In this document: piece after piece, positions 52,077 to 59,767 of the stretch | Layout of the letters: each line of letters begins with the position of its first letter | Numbering within the stretch: the first letter of the stretch is position 1 | Origin: G963708325 sp963708325 | GTDB lineage: Bacteria > Actinomycetota > Thermoleophilia > Solirubrobacterales > 70-9 | Direction: 5' to 3' | DNA: 64,000 bases | NCBI GenBank assembly: GCA_963708325.1 | Contig: OY970203.1 | Span: 1,364,001-1,428,000 of the forward strand | Made by a program: the position numbers and the translations under genes | Notes under the pieces: model-generated | Databases searched by the model: none | The model's input: the letters and a program-made list of their open reading frames with translations, nothing else | What the model was told of the DNA's origin: nothing

Positions 52077-52149
52077 CGCGCGAGCCTACCTGCCCGCGAA
52101 CGCGGGCGGCGGTCGGAATACGCCCTAGCAATGCGGGCGACATCGCGGC

Positions 52150-52155
52150 TATGCT
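52150..52155 (+). promoter_or_regulatory. -10-like hexamer before a leader ORF
   Basis: TATGCT ends 6 nt before a GTG at 52162 that opens an 18-codon ORF. No -35 is convincing. Confidence 0.4.
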
Positions 52156-52161
52156 CGCGCG

Positions 52162-52218
52162 GTGAGCCTGCGGCACTGCCGAACGGACTCTGCAGCCGCT
52201 CTCGTGGAGCGGCGATGA
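52162..52218 (+). CDS. possible 18-residue leader peptide
   Basis: A GTG-initiated ORF of 18 codons (begins VSLRHCRTD, ends ALVERR). It starts 6 nt after a -10-like TATGCT and its TGA overlaps the next ATG as ATGA. Position suggests a leaderless coupling peptide for the SHOCT membrane protein. No homology can be judged at this length. Confidence 0.35.
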   Translation: MSLRHCRTDSAAALVERR

Positions 52219-53522
52219 GCCCCGGCCGGCACCGCGCGGTCGCCGCTCTACTGGTCGTGGCGACCCTGCTCGGATTCGTCAGCGTGTTCGCGGTCTGGGC
52301 CAAGCGCCAGCTGCTGGAGACCGACACCTATGCGGCCACCTCCAGCAAGCTGCTCGAGAACAAGGAGATCCGGCAGGCGGTGGCGTCGTTCCTGGTCAAC
52401 GAGCTGTATGCCAACGTCAACGTCGAGGCCGAGCTGAAGAAGGCGCTGCCTCCGCAGGCGCAGGCGCTCGCCGGCCCGGCGTCGGGAGGGTTGCGGCAGC
52501 TCGCCGAGCAGGCGGCCCTGAAGGCGCTCGGGCGGCCGCGCGTGCAGCAGCTCTGGGAGCAGGCGAACCGCACCGCCCAGGCGACCCTGATCAAGATCGT
52601 CGAGGGCAAGGGCGACACGCTCTCGCAGCAGGGCGGAGTGGTCACCCTCGACCTCGGGTCGCTGCTGACCCAGGTTGGCACCTCGGCCGGGATCGACGTG
52701 TCGGGGAAGATCCCGCCCGACGCCGGCCAGATCGAGGTGCTGCGCTCGGATCAGCTCTCCGCAGCGCAGGACGTGGTCAACCTGCTGCGCAAGCTCGCGA
52801 TCGTGCTGCCGCTGCTCACGCTCGCCCTCTTCGCCCTGGCCGTCTACCTCTCGCAAGGGCGCCGTCGTGAGACGCTGCGGACGGTCGGCCTCTGCTTCAT
52901 CGGGATCGGCTTTCTCGTCCTCGTGCTCCGCCGCCTCGGGGGGAACTACGTCGTCGGCTCGCTGACCAGCACCGCCGACGTCGAGCCGGCCGCGAAGGCA
53001 ACCTGGAGCATCGCCACCTCGCTGCTCAAGGACGGTGGCCTGGCGATGATCGGCTACGGCGTCGTCATCGTGCTGGCCGCCTGGATCGCCGGGCCGCGAC
53101 CTGCCCCGACCAGCGTTCGCCGGACCATGTCACCGCTGCTGGCCCGGCGGATCGTCGCCTACATAGCCCTCGCGGTGATCTTCCTGCTGATCCTGGTGTG
53201 GAGCCCGACGGAGGGCACCCGCCGGCTGATCCCGGCGCTGATCATGCTTGCGCTGTTCGTCGCCGGCATGGAGACGCTGCGAGCGCAGACCGTTCGCGAG
53301 TTCCCGGACGAGACGTGGGAGGGACTCGGCGCCACGCTGCGCGGGCACTGGGCGGGGGCACGCGAGTCGATGCGGCGGGATCGAGGCGCGCCCGCCGGCG
53401 CCCGAGGGCCCGACGAGGCGCGCCTGGAGCAGCTCGAGCGCCTCGCCAGGCTGAAGGAATCCGGGGTGCTCGACGAAGCCGAGCTGGCCCGCGAGAAGCA
53501 GCGCATCCTCGAGTCCGGCTGA
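52215..53522 (+). CDS. membrane protein with C-terminal SHOCT domain
   Basis: A 435-residue protein. An N-terminal helix (about 7-28) is followed by an extracytoplasmic helical region of about 160 residues (KLLENKEIRQAVASFLVNELY; ANVNVEAELKKALPPQ), then four helices (about 190-210, 225-240, 275-295, 310-345) and a cytoplasmic part ending in the SHOCT motif LERLARLKESGVLDEAELAREKQRIL (read in two parts). The ATG at 52215 has GGAG and overlaps the leader ORF stop. Function unknown. Confidence 0.78.
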   Translation: MSPGRHRAVAALLVVATLLGFVSVFAVWAKRQLLETDTYAATSSKLLENKEIRQAVASFLVNELYANVNVEAELKKALPPQAQALAGPASGGLRQLAEQAALKALGRPRVQQLWEQANRTAQATLIKIVEGKGDTLSQQGGVVTLDLGSLLTQVGTSAGIDVSGKIPPDAGQIEVLRSDQLSAAQDVVNLLRKLAIVLPLLTLALFALAVYLSQGRRRETLRTVGLCFIGIGFLVLVLRRLGGNYVVGSLTSTADVEPAAKATWSIATSLLKDGGLAMIGYGVVIVLAAWIAGPRPAPTSVRRTMSPLLARRIVAYIALAVIFLLILVWSPTEGTRRLIPALIMLALFVAGMETLRAQTVREFPDETWEGLGATLRGHWAGARESMRRDRGAPAGARGPDEARLEQLERLARLKESGVLDEAELAREKQRILESG

Positions 53523-53610
53523 ACCGGCCGAATCCGATTCGGGCGGCGGAGCCGGCTTCGATACTGTAGGCCTCGGCGAGGGGCACCGGCAATTCGAGAA
53601 AGGGATCGGG

Positions 53611-54054
53611 ATGAACGACATGGATCTCGAAGAGATGGGGCCGATCGACTATGTGCTGATCGAATGGCCGGGCAAGCAGCCCGAGGGGAAGGCGGCGCCG
53701 CACCTGATCGACCTTGTGGAACGCGGGATCATCCGCATCCTGGATCTCGTCTTCATCGCCAAGGACGAGGACGGCGCGGTCGCCGGACTCGAGATCTCGG
53801 ATCTGGGCGAGACGGTGACCGAGTTTGCGGACTTCGATGGCGTCTCCTCGGGCCTGCTCGGCGACGACGACGTCGAGGAGGCCGCCAAGGCGCTGGAGCC
53901 CGGCACCTCGGCGGCGCTGCTCGTCTTCGAGAACAGCTGGGCGGCGCCGTTTGCGACCGCGGTGCGCCGCTCCGGCGGTCAGCTGGTCGCGAGCGGCCGG
54001 ATCCCGGTGCAGGCGGTGCTTGCCGCCCTCGACGCGGCCGAGGCGGCCGCCTGA
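53611..54054 (+). CDS. DUF6325 (DUF1269-like) family protein
   Basis: A 147-residue protein with the family start GPIDYVLIEWPGKQPEG, then LIDLVERGIIRILDLVFIAKDEDG and PGTSAALLVFENSWAAPFA. Members occur in Actinobacteria next to SHOCT proteins and have no known function; the alternating strands and helices hint at a ferredoxin-like fold. A purine-rich stretch GAGAAAGGGAT precedes the ATG. The next SHOCT gene follows after 16 nt and is surely co-transcribed. Confidence 0.8.
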   Translation: MNDMDLEEMGPIDYVLIEWPGKQPEGKAAPHLIDLVERGIIRILDLVFIAKDEDGAVAGLEISDLGETVTEFADFDGVSSGLLGDDDVEEAAKALEPGTSAALLVFENSWAAPFATAVRRSGGQLVASGRIPVQAVLAALDAAEAAA

Positions 54055-54070
54055 CAAGGAGGAGTACGAG

Positions 54071-54334
54071 ATGCCAGGACTGATACGCGGAGTGGCGCGG
54101 ACGGCGGTTGTCGCCGGAACGGCGACGGCTGTCAGCAACCGGGTCTCACGCCGCCAGGCCGATCGCTGGGCACAGCAGGACTACCAGGAGCAGGCGGCGG
54201 CCCCCCAGCCGGCGGCGCCCGCCGCCCAGGTGGACGTGGCGGCGCAGCTCCAGAAGCTGGGCGACCTGAAGAACCAGGGGTTGCTCACGGAGGAGGAGTT
54301 CGCGGCCCAGAAGGCCAAGCTGCTCGCCTCCTGA
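54071..54334 (+). CDS. small SHOCT domain protein
   Basis: An 87-residue protein: a short N-terminal segment (GLIRGVARTAVVAGTATAVS) with weak hydrophobicity, an Ala/Pro/Gln linker and a C-terminal SHOCT helix pair QKLGDLKNQGLLTEEEF. Shine-Dalgarno AGGAGG stands 8 nt before the ATG. Regularly found with DUF6325 genes. Its TGA shares three bases with a CTG that apparently starts the next gene. Confidence 0.85.
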   Translation: MPGLIRGVARTAVVAGTATAVSNRVSRRQADRWAQQDYQEQAAAPQPAAPAAQVDVAAQLQKLGDLKNQGLLTEEEFAAQKAKLLAS

Positions 54335-54936
54335 CCGGACGTCGCGGCGGGCTCGCGCTCGCCCTCGCCCTGGTCCTTGCCCTGCCGGGCTGTGGTGGCG
54401 GCGGGGCGGATATGACCGAGGCTCTCCGGCCCCGCGAAACCGTCGACCGCCCGCCCCACGTGCCGGCCGGCTGGAAGCTGCTGGTCAACCGCTCCGACGG
54501 GTTCTCGATCGGGCTGCCGCCGGGCTGGCACGACCGCGCCCGCGGCGGCGGCTCTCTGATCCGCTCCCCTGACCACCTGGTCGCCGTCTCGATCACCGCC
54601 GACCGCACCGACGAGGCGCTCGCCGTCCCGCTCGACCGCTACGCCACCGGCGCGATCGCGGCGGTGCCGGGCTTCGAGCGGCTTCGGCACGGCAGGCCTC
54701 ACCGGCTCCATGCCCGCTACAGCGCCGTCGAGGTGCGCGCGACGGGGCGCTCCGCCGGCAGCGGCGTCGAGCAGGACCTCCGACTCGTGCTGCTGCGGCG
54801 CGACCGCCAGGCCGCCTATCCGATCCTGATCGCCCGCAACGCCAAGCTCGCCGGCACCGCGTACCGGGCGGAGCTGGCGAGGATGCTGCGGACCTTCAGG
54901 GGGCGCCCGGTGGAGGTCTCCTCCGCCGGCCCCTGA
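54331..54936 (+). CDS. lipoprotein with apparent CTG start, function unknown
   Basis: A 201-residue exported protein. The first ATG (54412) would leave out a perfect signal peptide encoded in frame just upstream: two arginines, a run of Leu/Ala, and LALPGC with Cys21 as lipidation site. The only start that includes it is CTG at 54331, inside a CTGA overlap with the SHOCT gene stop. The mature part (GWKLLVNRSDGFSIGLPPGW...) resembles PsbP/DUF1795-type lipoproteins that bind or protect envelope parts; that is a weak guess. Confidence 0.72.
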   Translation: MTGRRGGLALALALVLALPGCGGGGADMTEALRPRETVDRPPHVPAGWKLLVNRSDGFSIGLPPGWHDRARGGGSLIRSPDHLVAVSITADRTDEALAVPLDRYATGAIAAVPGFERLRHGRPHRLHARYSAVEVRATGRSAGSGVEQDLRLVLLRRDRQAAYPILIARNAKLAGTAYRAELARMLRTFRGRPVEVSSAGP

Positions 54937-54942
54937 GCCCGG

Positions 54943-55521
54943 CTAGCGGGGGCGATCCGGGCGCTCGGGATAGAGCTCGTCGATCGTGACCAGCGCCTCG
55001 AGCGGCGCGCCCGCCGCGGCCTCGATCGCCTCGGCCCCCCCGGCGAGGCGGTCGACGACGCACACGACCCCGCCGATCGTCAGCCCCTCCTCGACGATCC
55101 GCTCGATCGCGCGCACGGTCGAGCCCCCCGTGGTGACTACGTCCTCGACCACGAGGCAGCGCGTGCCCGCGGCCAGCTCGGGCCCCTCGATCCAGCGCTG
55201 CAGCCCGTGCTGCTTTCGCTCCTTGCGGACGAAGAAGGCGACCAGGTCGGCGCCGGCCGGAGCGGCGATCGCGGCGCAGGCGATCGGGTCGGCGCCGATG
55301 CTCATCCCGCCCACCGCGGTCGCACCCGCCTCGACGGCCGCGGCCGCGGCGAGTGCGCCGGCGGCCGCGAATGCCGTCGGCCGCAGCAGCGCCCGCTTGG
55401 CGTCCACGTAGTACTGCGCCGTCTCCCCGCTGGTCAGCGTCACCTCGCCGATCACGAGCGCGTGCTCGCGCAGCTCGGCGACGAGCACGTCGCGGGCGGA
55501 CTGCCGGGCGCCGCTCGCCAT
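54943..55521 (-). CDS. pyrE: orotate phosphoribosyltransferase
   Basis: A 192-residue type I phosphoribosyltransferase that makes OMP from orotate and PRPP in pyrimidine synthesis. It has the start ELREHALVIGEVTLTSG with the substrate strand YYVDAKRALL, Lys pair in RKERKQHG (99-106), and the PRPP loop VVEDVVTTGGST (124-135). ATG at 55521 is chosen from the conserved length; the frame is open far upstream. It follows the epimerase gene by 8 nt. Confidence 0.93.
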   Translation of the reverse strand: MASGARQSARDVLVAELREHALVIGEVTLTSGETAQYYVDAKRALLRPTAFAAAGALAAAAAVEAGATAVGGMSIGADPIACAAIAAPAGADLVAFFVRKERKQHGLQRWIEGPELAAGTRCLVVEDVVTTGGSTVRAIERIVEEGLTIGGVVCVVDRLAGGAEAIEAAAGAPLEALVTIDELYPERPDRPR

Positions 55522-55529
55522 CGGCCCGG

Positions 55530-56462
55530 TCAGCCCAATCCCTCGCGAAAGCCCTGCCGCCAGCTGGGATAGCGCAGCGACCAGCCGAGCTCGCGCTTCG
55601 CCTTCGCGTTCGATGCGCCCCTCTGCTCGGTCGCCATCACCGCCATCATTCGCCCGCCGACGAGGCGGGCGAGCCAGCGCGGCACCCGCAGCGGGGCCTT
55701 GGCTCCGAGCGCGCGAGCGTACTCGGGCAGCCATTCGCGCAAGGCCGCGGGCGCCTCGTCGACGACGTTGTAGATACCCGCCGGGCCGTGGTCGAGGGCG
55801 GCCACCGTCGCCGCGGCGGCGTCGTCGACGTGGAGGAACGAGGTGATGCCGTGGCCGCTCCCGATCACCGGGTAGCGGCGCGCCCGCACCCGTTCGGCGA
55901 TGCTCCCGTCCGGCGCGAAGTAGGTGCCGGGGCCGTAGAACCAGCCGTAGCGCAGCACCACCCCCTCAACCGAGGGCGCCGATAGCGTCTGGCGCTCGAG
56001 CTCGAGCGTCGCCTGGATCCCGTCGCCGAACGGCTCCGGAGCGTCGATGAAGGGCGGGTCCTCCTCGTCCTTGAGCGGGGGCCCCTCGGGCGCGTAGAGG
56101 AAGGCGATGCTCTGCGAGATCAGCCGCCTCGCCCCGGCCGCCGCGGCGGCGGCGAGGAGGTTCGCCGTTCCCTCCCGCCGCAGGCGGTTGGTGGGACCGT
56201 AGTCCACCTTGCGCGGGTCGAAGTGATTGGGCAGGGCGGTGAGCTCGTTGACCACGACCTCGGCGCCGGCGGCATCCACCGCGTCGCGAACCGCGCTCGC
56301 GTCGAAGGCGTCGCAGACCACCGGTCGCGCCCCGGCGGCCTCCAAATCGCCGGCCTTGCCGGCCGAGCGTGTCATCGCCGTCACCTCGTGCCCTGCGGCG
56401 GCCAGCCGGGGGACGAGCGACGCTCCGATCGCGCCGCTCGCGCCGGCGACGAAGACCCTCAA
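55530..56462 (-). CDS. NAD(P)-dependent epimerase/reductase (atypical SDR)
   Basis: A 310-residue Rossmann protein starting MRVFVAGASGAIGASLVPRL with the GxxGxxG motif at 7-13. ISQSIAFLYAPEGPPLKDE holds the Ser region but no clear YxxxK, so it is an atypical SDR of the DUF1731 or YfcH-like kind. FLHVDDAAAATVAALDHGPAGIYNVVDE and AKRELGW at the end fit NAD-dependent epimerases acting on sugars or ubiquinone-like lipids. Substrate unknown. Coupled to its upstream neighbour by a 4-nt overlap. Confidence 0.83.
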   Translation of the reverse strand: MRVFVAGASGAIGASLVPRLAAAGHEVTAMTRSAGKAGDLEAAGARPVVCDAFDASAVRDAVDAAGAEVVVNELTALPNHFDPRKVDYGPTNRLRREGTANLLAAAAAAGARRLISQSIAFLYAPEGPPLKDEEDPPFIDAPEPFGDGIQATLELERQTLSAPSVEGVVLRYGWFYGPGTYFAPDGSIAERVRARRYPVIGSGHGITSFLHVDDAAAATVAALDHGPAGIYNVVDEAPAALREWLPEYARALGAKAPLRVPRWLARLVGGRMMAVMATEQRGASNAKAKRELGWSLRYPSWRQGFREGLG

Positions 56463-56878
56463 CGGCCCGCGCGTGCGGCAGTCGCTCGCACGTCCTCCCT
56501 AACCGCCTCGAGCGCCAGCCCGGCGAACAGCAGCGCCGAGACGAGCAACGTGACGAAGTCGAACGCGCCGGCTCCGGAGTCGCCGATGTCGATCAGGTGA
56601 TTGACCGCGTGGGCGAGGTACCAGACCGCGGCGACCGCGAGCACCGGCGCCCGCCAGCTGGGCCGCGCCGCCGCCACCAGGAAGCCGACGCCCATCGCCA
56701 GCGGGAAGACGGCAGCGTCGCGGATGTAGTGGTCGTTGCGCGGGCCGAAGTCCCCGATCGCGTCGAAGAAGCCGCCGGGATCGAAGGCCATCCAGGCGAA
56801 CAGGGCGACATGGGTCGCGCCGACGAAGATCAGGATCGTCCGCCAGCCTCGCTCGCTGAAGCTCGGTGTCGGCGGCAG
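56459..56878 (-). CDS. small four-helix membrane protein with apparent CTG start
   Basis: A 139-residue membrane protein with about four helices, unknown function. The first ATG (56791) would cut the first helix (TILIFVGATHVALFAWM) in half. Upstream, the frame runs straight from the stop of the L,D-transpeptidase gene with no ATG, GTG or TTG; the CTG at 56878, five codons after that stop, is the best candidate (ATC codons also occur). AVWYLAHAVNHLIDIGD in the middle has His residues. Coupled to the epimerase by ATGA. Confidence 0.65.
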   Translation of the reverse strand: MPPTPSFSERGWRTILIFVGATHVALFAWMAFDPGGFFDAIGDFGPRNDHYIRDAAVFPLAMGVGFLVAAARPSWRAPVLAVAAVWYLAHAVNHLIDIGDSGAGAFDFVTLLVSALLFAGLALEAVREDVRATAARAGR

Positions 56879-56890
56879 GGCGATGCCGAT

Positions 56891-57898
56891 CTACCCGTAG
56901 ACGTAGATCAGGTCGCCCAGCCTCACCCAGTTGTAGGCGGTGCGGGCGTCGGCGATGAACTCGCGCAGGCAGCCGTGGCTGGCGGCGTGGTTGGGCACGT
57001 GGCTGTAGCCGTGGATCGCGTAGCCGCCGTGGAAGTAGACGGTGTAGTACATGCGCAGCGAGTTGTAGCCGGGCTGGCGCCGGTAGAAGCGGAAGCGACC
57101 GCGGACGGTGGGGGTGCTCGGCTTGCCGCTGGAGACCGCGTAGGCGCGCTGCACCTCGCCGTGGCTGGCCAGCGCCATCACCTGCAGGCTGAGGTCGGCC
57201 TCGACGTGATGGCCGGCGTTCGGATGGCGCAGCGGATAGCCGCCCTTGAGGTGGAAAAGCCGCCGGAACATGTCCGAGGTGGCGCTGCGCGTCGTCTGGC
57301 GCAGGTGGTTGACGCGGCGAAAGGCGAGCACGCCGCGCCCGGTCGCCGCGTCGTAGCGGCGCGAGTCGGAGTAGACGTAGCCGACCCGGTCGAGCAGGTG
57401 GTTGAACAGCTTCACCTCGGGGCCGCGGTCGCCGCTGTGCAGGCTGGGGAAATAGACGTCGAAATGCTTGCGCTTGGCGTGGGCGGCGGCGAGCTTGGCG
57501 GACTCGGGGTGCTTCGCCCGCACGGTGTAGTTGGCGTCGTCGACGACGTTGACGTAGGTCGAGAACGAGCCGTCGGACTCGCCGTAGATCTTCTCCACCG
57601 GCAGCTCGCGCACGAAGGCGCGCCTGTCGCCCTTGTACAGATAGACCTTGACCGTCTCGCCGGCGCGGTACGGGGCGAGGCGCCCCACTATCCGCACCCG
57701 GTCGAGGATCCGCGCATGGCCGTGGCGAAGGCCCTTCACCCAGACGCTGATCGCCGCCGGCTGCGGCGGCACGCAGGTCGGATCGAGGACGGGGTCGCAC
57801 GAGCCGGCGCCGCTCGCCGTTGCGGGGGCGAGCAGGGCCGCGGCCGCGACCGCCGCCGGGAGGAGAACACTGAGACGCCGGGAGCGCATCGGCGGCAT
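56891..57898 (-). CDS. L,D-transpeptidase (YkuD) with peptidoglycan-binding domain
   Basis: A 335-residue exported protein. The signal peptide is RRLSVLLPAAVAAAALLAP. The middle holds a PGB-like part (LHSGDRGPEVKLFNHLLDRVGYVYS). The C-terminal YkuD domain has His296 in HGYSHV, His308 and the catalytic Cys310 in SHGCLR. It makes 3-3 crosslinks or anchors proteins in peptidoglycan. The second ATG (57889) is an alternative start, because CAGAAT lies 7 nt before it, as for other leaderless genes here. Confidence 0.9.
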   Translation of the reverse strand: MPPMRSRRLSVLLPAAVAAAALLAPATASGAGSCDPVLDPTCVPPQPAAISVWVKGLRHGHARILDRVRIVGRLAPYRAGETVKVYLYKGDRRAFVRELPVEKIYGESDGSFSTYVNVVDDANYTVRAKHPESAKLAAAHAKRKHFDVYFPSLHSGDRGPEVKLFNHLLDRVGYVYSDSRRYDAATGRGVLAFRRVNHLRQTTRSATSDMFRRLFHLKGGYPLRHPNAGHHVEADLSLQVMALASHGEVQRAYAVSSGKPSTPTVRGRFRFYRRQPGYNSLRMYYTVYFHGGYAIHGYSHVPNHAASHGCLREFIADARTAYNWVRLGDLIYVYG

Positions 57899-57945
57899 TC
57901 TGACGAACGCGGTGGCGCGACGAATCCGTAGCGGCTACCGAGCGT

Positions 57946-58767
57946 CTAGGCGACGAGGCGGTTCCGAAGCGCCCGCACCGGAACCGCGAAGAGCAGCCCG
58001 GTCACTACGGCGAGCCAGACGACGTGGACCGCGACGATCGGCTCGGGGCCCTCGGCCAGCCCGCGGGTGATCTGGACGAGGTGGTAGAGGGGGAGGAACC
58101 AGGCGATCACCTCGGCGAAGGCCGGCAGCCGGTCGAACGGGAAGAAGATCCCCGAGAACAGGAACATCGGCGTGATCCCGAGCGTGAAGTAGTAGCTGTA
58201 GAGGTCGATCTTCGGGATCAGCGCGGTGAACGTGTAGCCGAGCACCGAGAAGCAGAGCCCGCCGAGGAAGATGCAGGGAGGGATCGCGACCGCCCACCAC
58301 GAGTGGATCAGGCCGAACGCCGTCACCACGCAGAGGAAGACCGTGCCGTAGATCGTCGCCCGCGTCGCCCCCCACGCTATGTCGCCGGCGGCGAGGTCCT
58401 GGACCTCGACCGGGGTGGCGAGGATCGCGTCGTAGAGGCGGTTCTCGTTCATCTTCAGATAGACGTTGTAGGTCGTCTCGAACGAGGCCGCCCACATCGT
58501 CGCCGAGGCGATCAGGCCGGGGGCGATGAAGTCGCGATAGGGGATGCCGTTGATCCGCGCGAAGTAGGTGCCGAGGCCGAACGCGAACGCCACCAGGTAG
58601 AAGAGCGGGTCGAAGAAGTTGGGAAGCAGCGCCCCCTTCCAGACCTTGGAGAAGACCCGGAAGTTGCGGCGCCACACCCGGGCGGCGTGGCGTGGCGAGG
58701 GGACCAGGTCGGCGAGGGCCACCGGAGGCCCGAGGCCCCGCGCCGGACGCTCCTCCATCATGCTCAT
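57946..58767 (-). CDS. ABC-2 type exporter permease (DrrB/NodJ-like)
   Basis: A 273-residue permease with six helices, starting with a cytoplasmic arm and VWRRNFRVFSKVWKGALLPNFFDPLFYLVAF, followed by the ABC-2 signature region MFLFSGIFFPFDRLPAFAEVIAWFLPLYH (in parts). It forms an exporter with the ATPase gene just upstream (4 nt apart). Substrate may be a drug, lipid or polysaccharide. Confidence 0.86.
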   Translation of the reverse strand: MSMMEERPARGLGPPVALADLVPSPRHAARVWRRNFRVFSKVWKGALLPNFFDPLFYLVAFAFGLGTYFARINGIPYRDFIAPGLIASATMWAASFETTYNVYLKMNENRLYDAILATPVEVQDLAAGDIAWGATRATIYGTVFLCVVTAFGLIHSWWAVAIPPCIFLGGLCFSVLGYTFTALIPKIDLYSYYFTLGITPMFLFSGIFFPFDRLPAFAEVIAWFLPLYHLVQITRGLAEGPEPIVAVHVVWLAVVTGLLFAVPVRALRNRLVA

Positions 58768-58771
58768 GGTG

Positions 58772-59767
58772 TCATTCCCGCAGGCTCCTGCCGGTGAGGC
58801 GCAGGAAGACGTCCTCGAGGGTGGCGCGGCGAACCAGGGCCGAGTCCGTCGGATAGCGGTCGTGGTCGATCCCGGCCAGCAGCTCCTCCGCGTCGGCCGC
58901 GTAGAGCATCAGCACGCCGTCGCTGAGCTCGTGGCCGTCGAGGCCGCCGTCCAGGGACGAGAGCAGGTCGTCGGCGTCGCACCCCTCCCCCAGGGTCAGC
59001 TCGAGGACCTCCCGCCCGACGTGCTCGAGCACGAGCTCCTGCGGCGCCCCCTCGACCACGATCCGGCCCTCGTCCATGATCACCAGCCTGTCGCAGAGCC
59101 GCGCCGCCTCCTCCATGTAGTGCGTCGTCAGCAGCAGGGTGACGCCGCGGCGCTTGAGCCTGTCGAGCGCTCGCCACACCGCCAGGCGCGCCTGCGGGTC
59201 GAGGCCCGTCGTGGGCTCGTCGAGGATCACCAGCTCCGGGTCGTTGACCAGGGCGCGGGCGACGAGCAGGCGGCGCTTCATCCCCCCCGAGAGCGCCCAG
59301 ACGCGCCCGTCGCCGCGGTCGGCGAGGAGCGCGAACTCGAGCAGTTCGTCGATCCGCGGCTCCACCTCGGCGCTGTCGATCCCGAAGTAGCCGGCCTGCA
59401 CCTGGAGGTTCTCGCGCACGGTGAGCTCGCCGTCGAGGTTGGTCTCCTGGGGGACGACACCGAGCCGGCCCTTGATCGCGCGGCGCTCCGCGGAGGCGTC
59501 CATGCCCAGCACCTGGAGCTCGCCGCCGTCGATCGCCGCCAACCCGTAGATCATCTTCATCGTCGTCGTCTTGCCGGCGCCGTTGGGGCCGAGGAAGCCG
59601 AAGCAGGTGGCCGGCTCGACAGCGAAGTCGATCCCATCCACGGCGACCCGATCGCCGTAGCTCTTGCGGAGCCCGGCGCCGATAACCGCCGGGGGAGAAG
59701 CTAGCTGGTCGCCAATACCGCGAAGGCGATCGCGTTGTTGATCGTGTGGACGAGGATCGGGGGCCAT
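58772..59767 (-). CDS. ABC exporter ATPase (DrrA/NodI-like)
   Basis: A 331-residue ABC ATPase. Walker A GPNGAGKTT, signature LSGGMKRR, Walker B LVILDEP and the switch TTHYMEEA are intact, with the DrrA-type C-terminal domain (LTLGEGCDADDLLSSLDGG). The ATG at 59767 overlaps the 3' end of the CPBP gene by 67 nt and adds a variable N-terminus; the conserved part begins at about residue 28 (VIGAGLRKSYGDR), but there is no ATG, GTG or TTG closer to it. Works with the permease gene downstream. Confidence 0.86.
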   Translation of the reverse strand: MAPDPRPHDQQRDRLRGIGDQLASPPAVIGAGLRKSYGDRVAVDGIDFAVEPATCFGFLGPNGAGKTTTMKMIYGLAAIDGGELQVLGMDASAERRAIKGRLGVVPQETNLDGELTVRENLQVQAGYFGIDSAEVEPRIDELLEFALLADRGDGRVWALSGGMKRRLLVARALVNDPELVILDEPTTGLDPQARLAVWRALDRLKRRGVTLLLTTHYMEEAARLCDRLVIMDEGRIVVEGAPQELVLEHVGREVLELTLGEGCDADDLLSSLDGGLDGHELSDGVLMLYAADAEELLAGIDHDRYPTDSALVRRATLEDVFLRLTGRSLRE

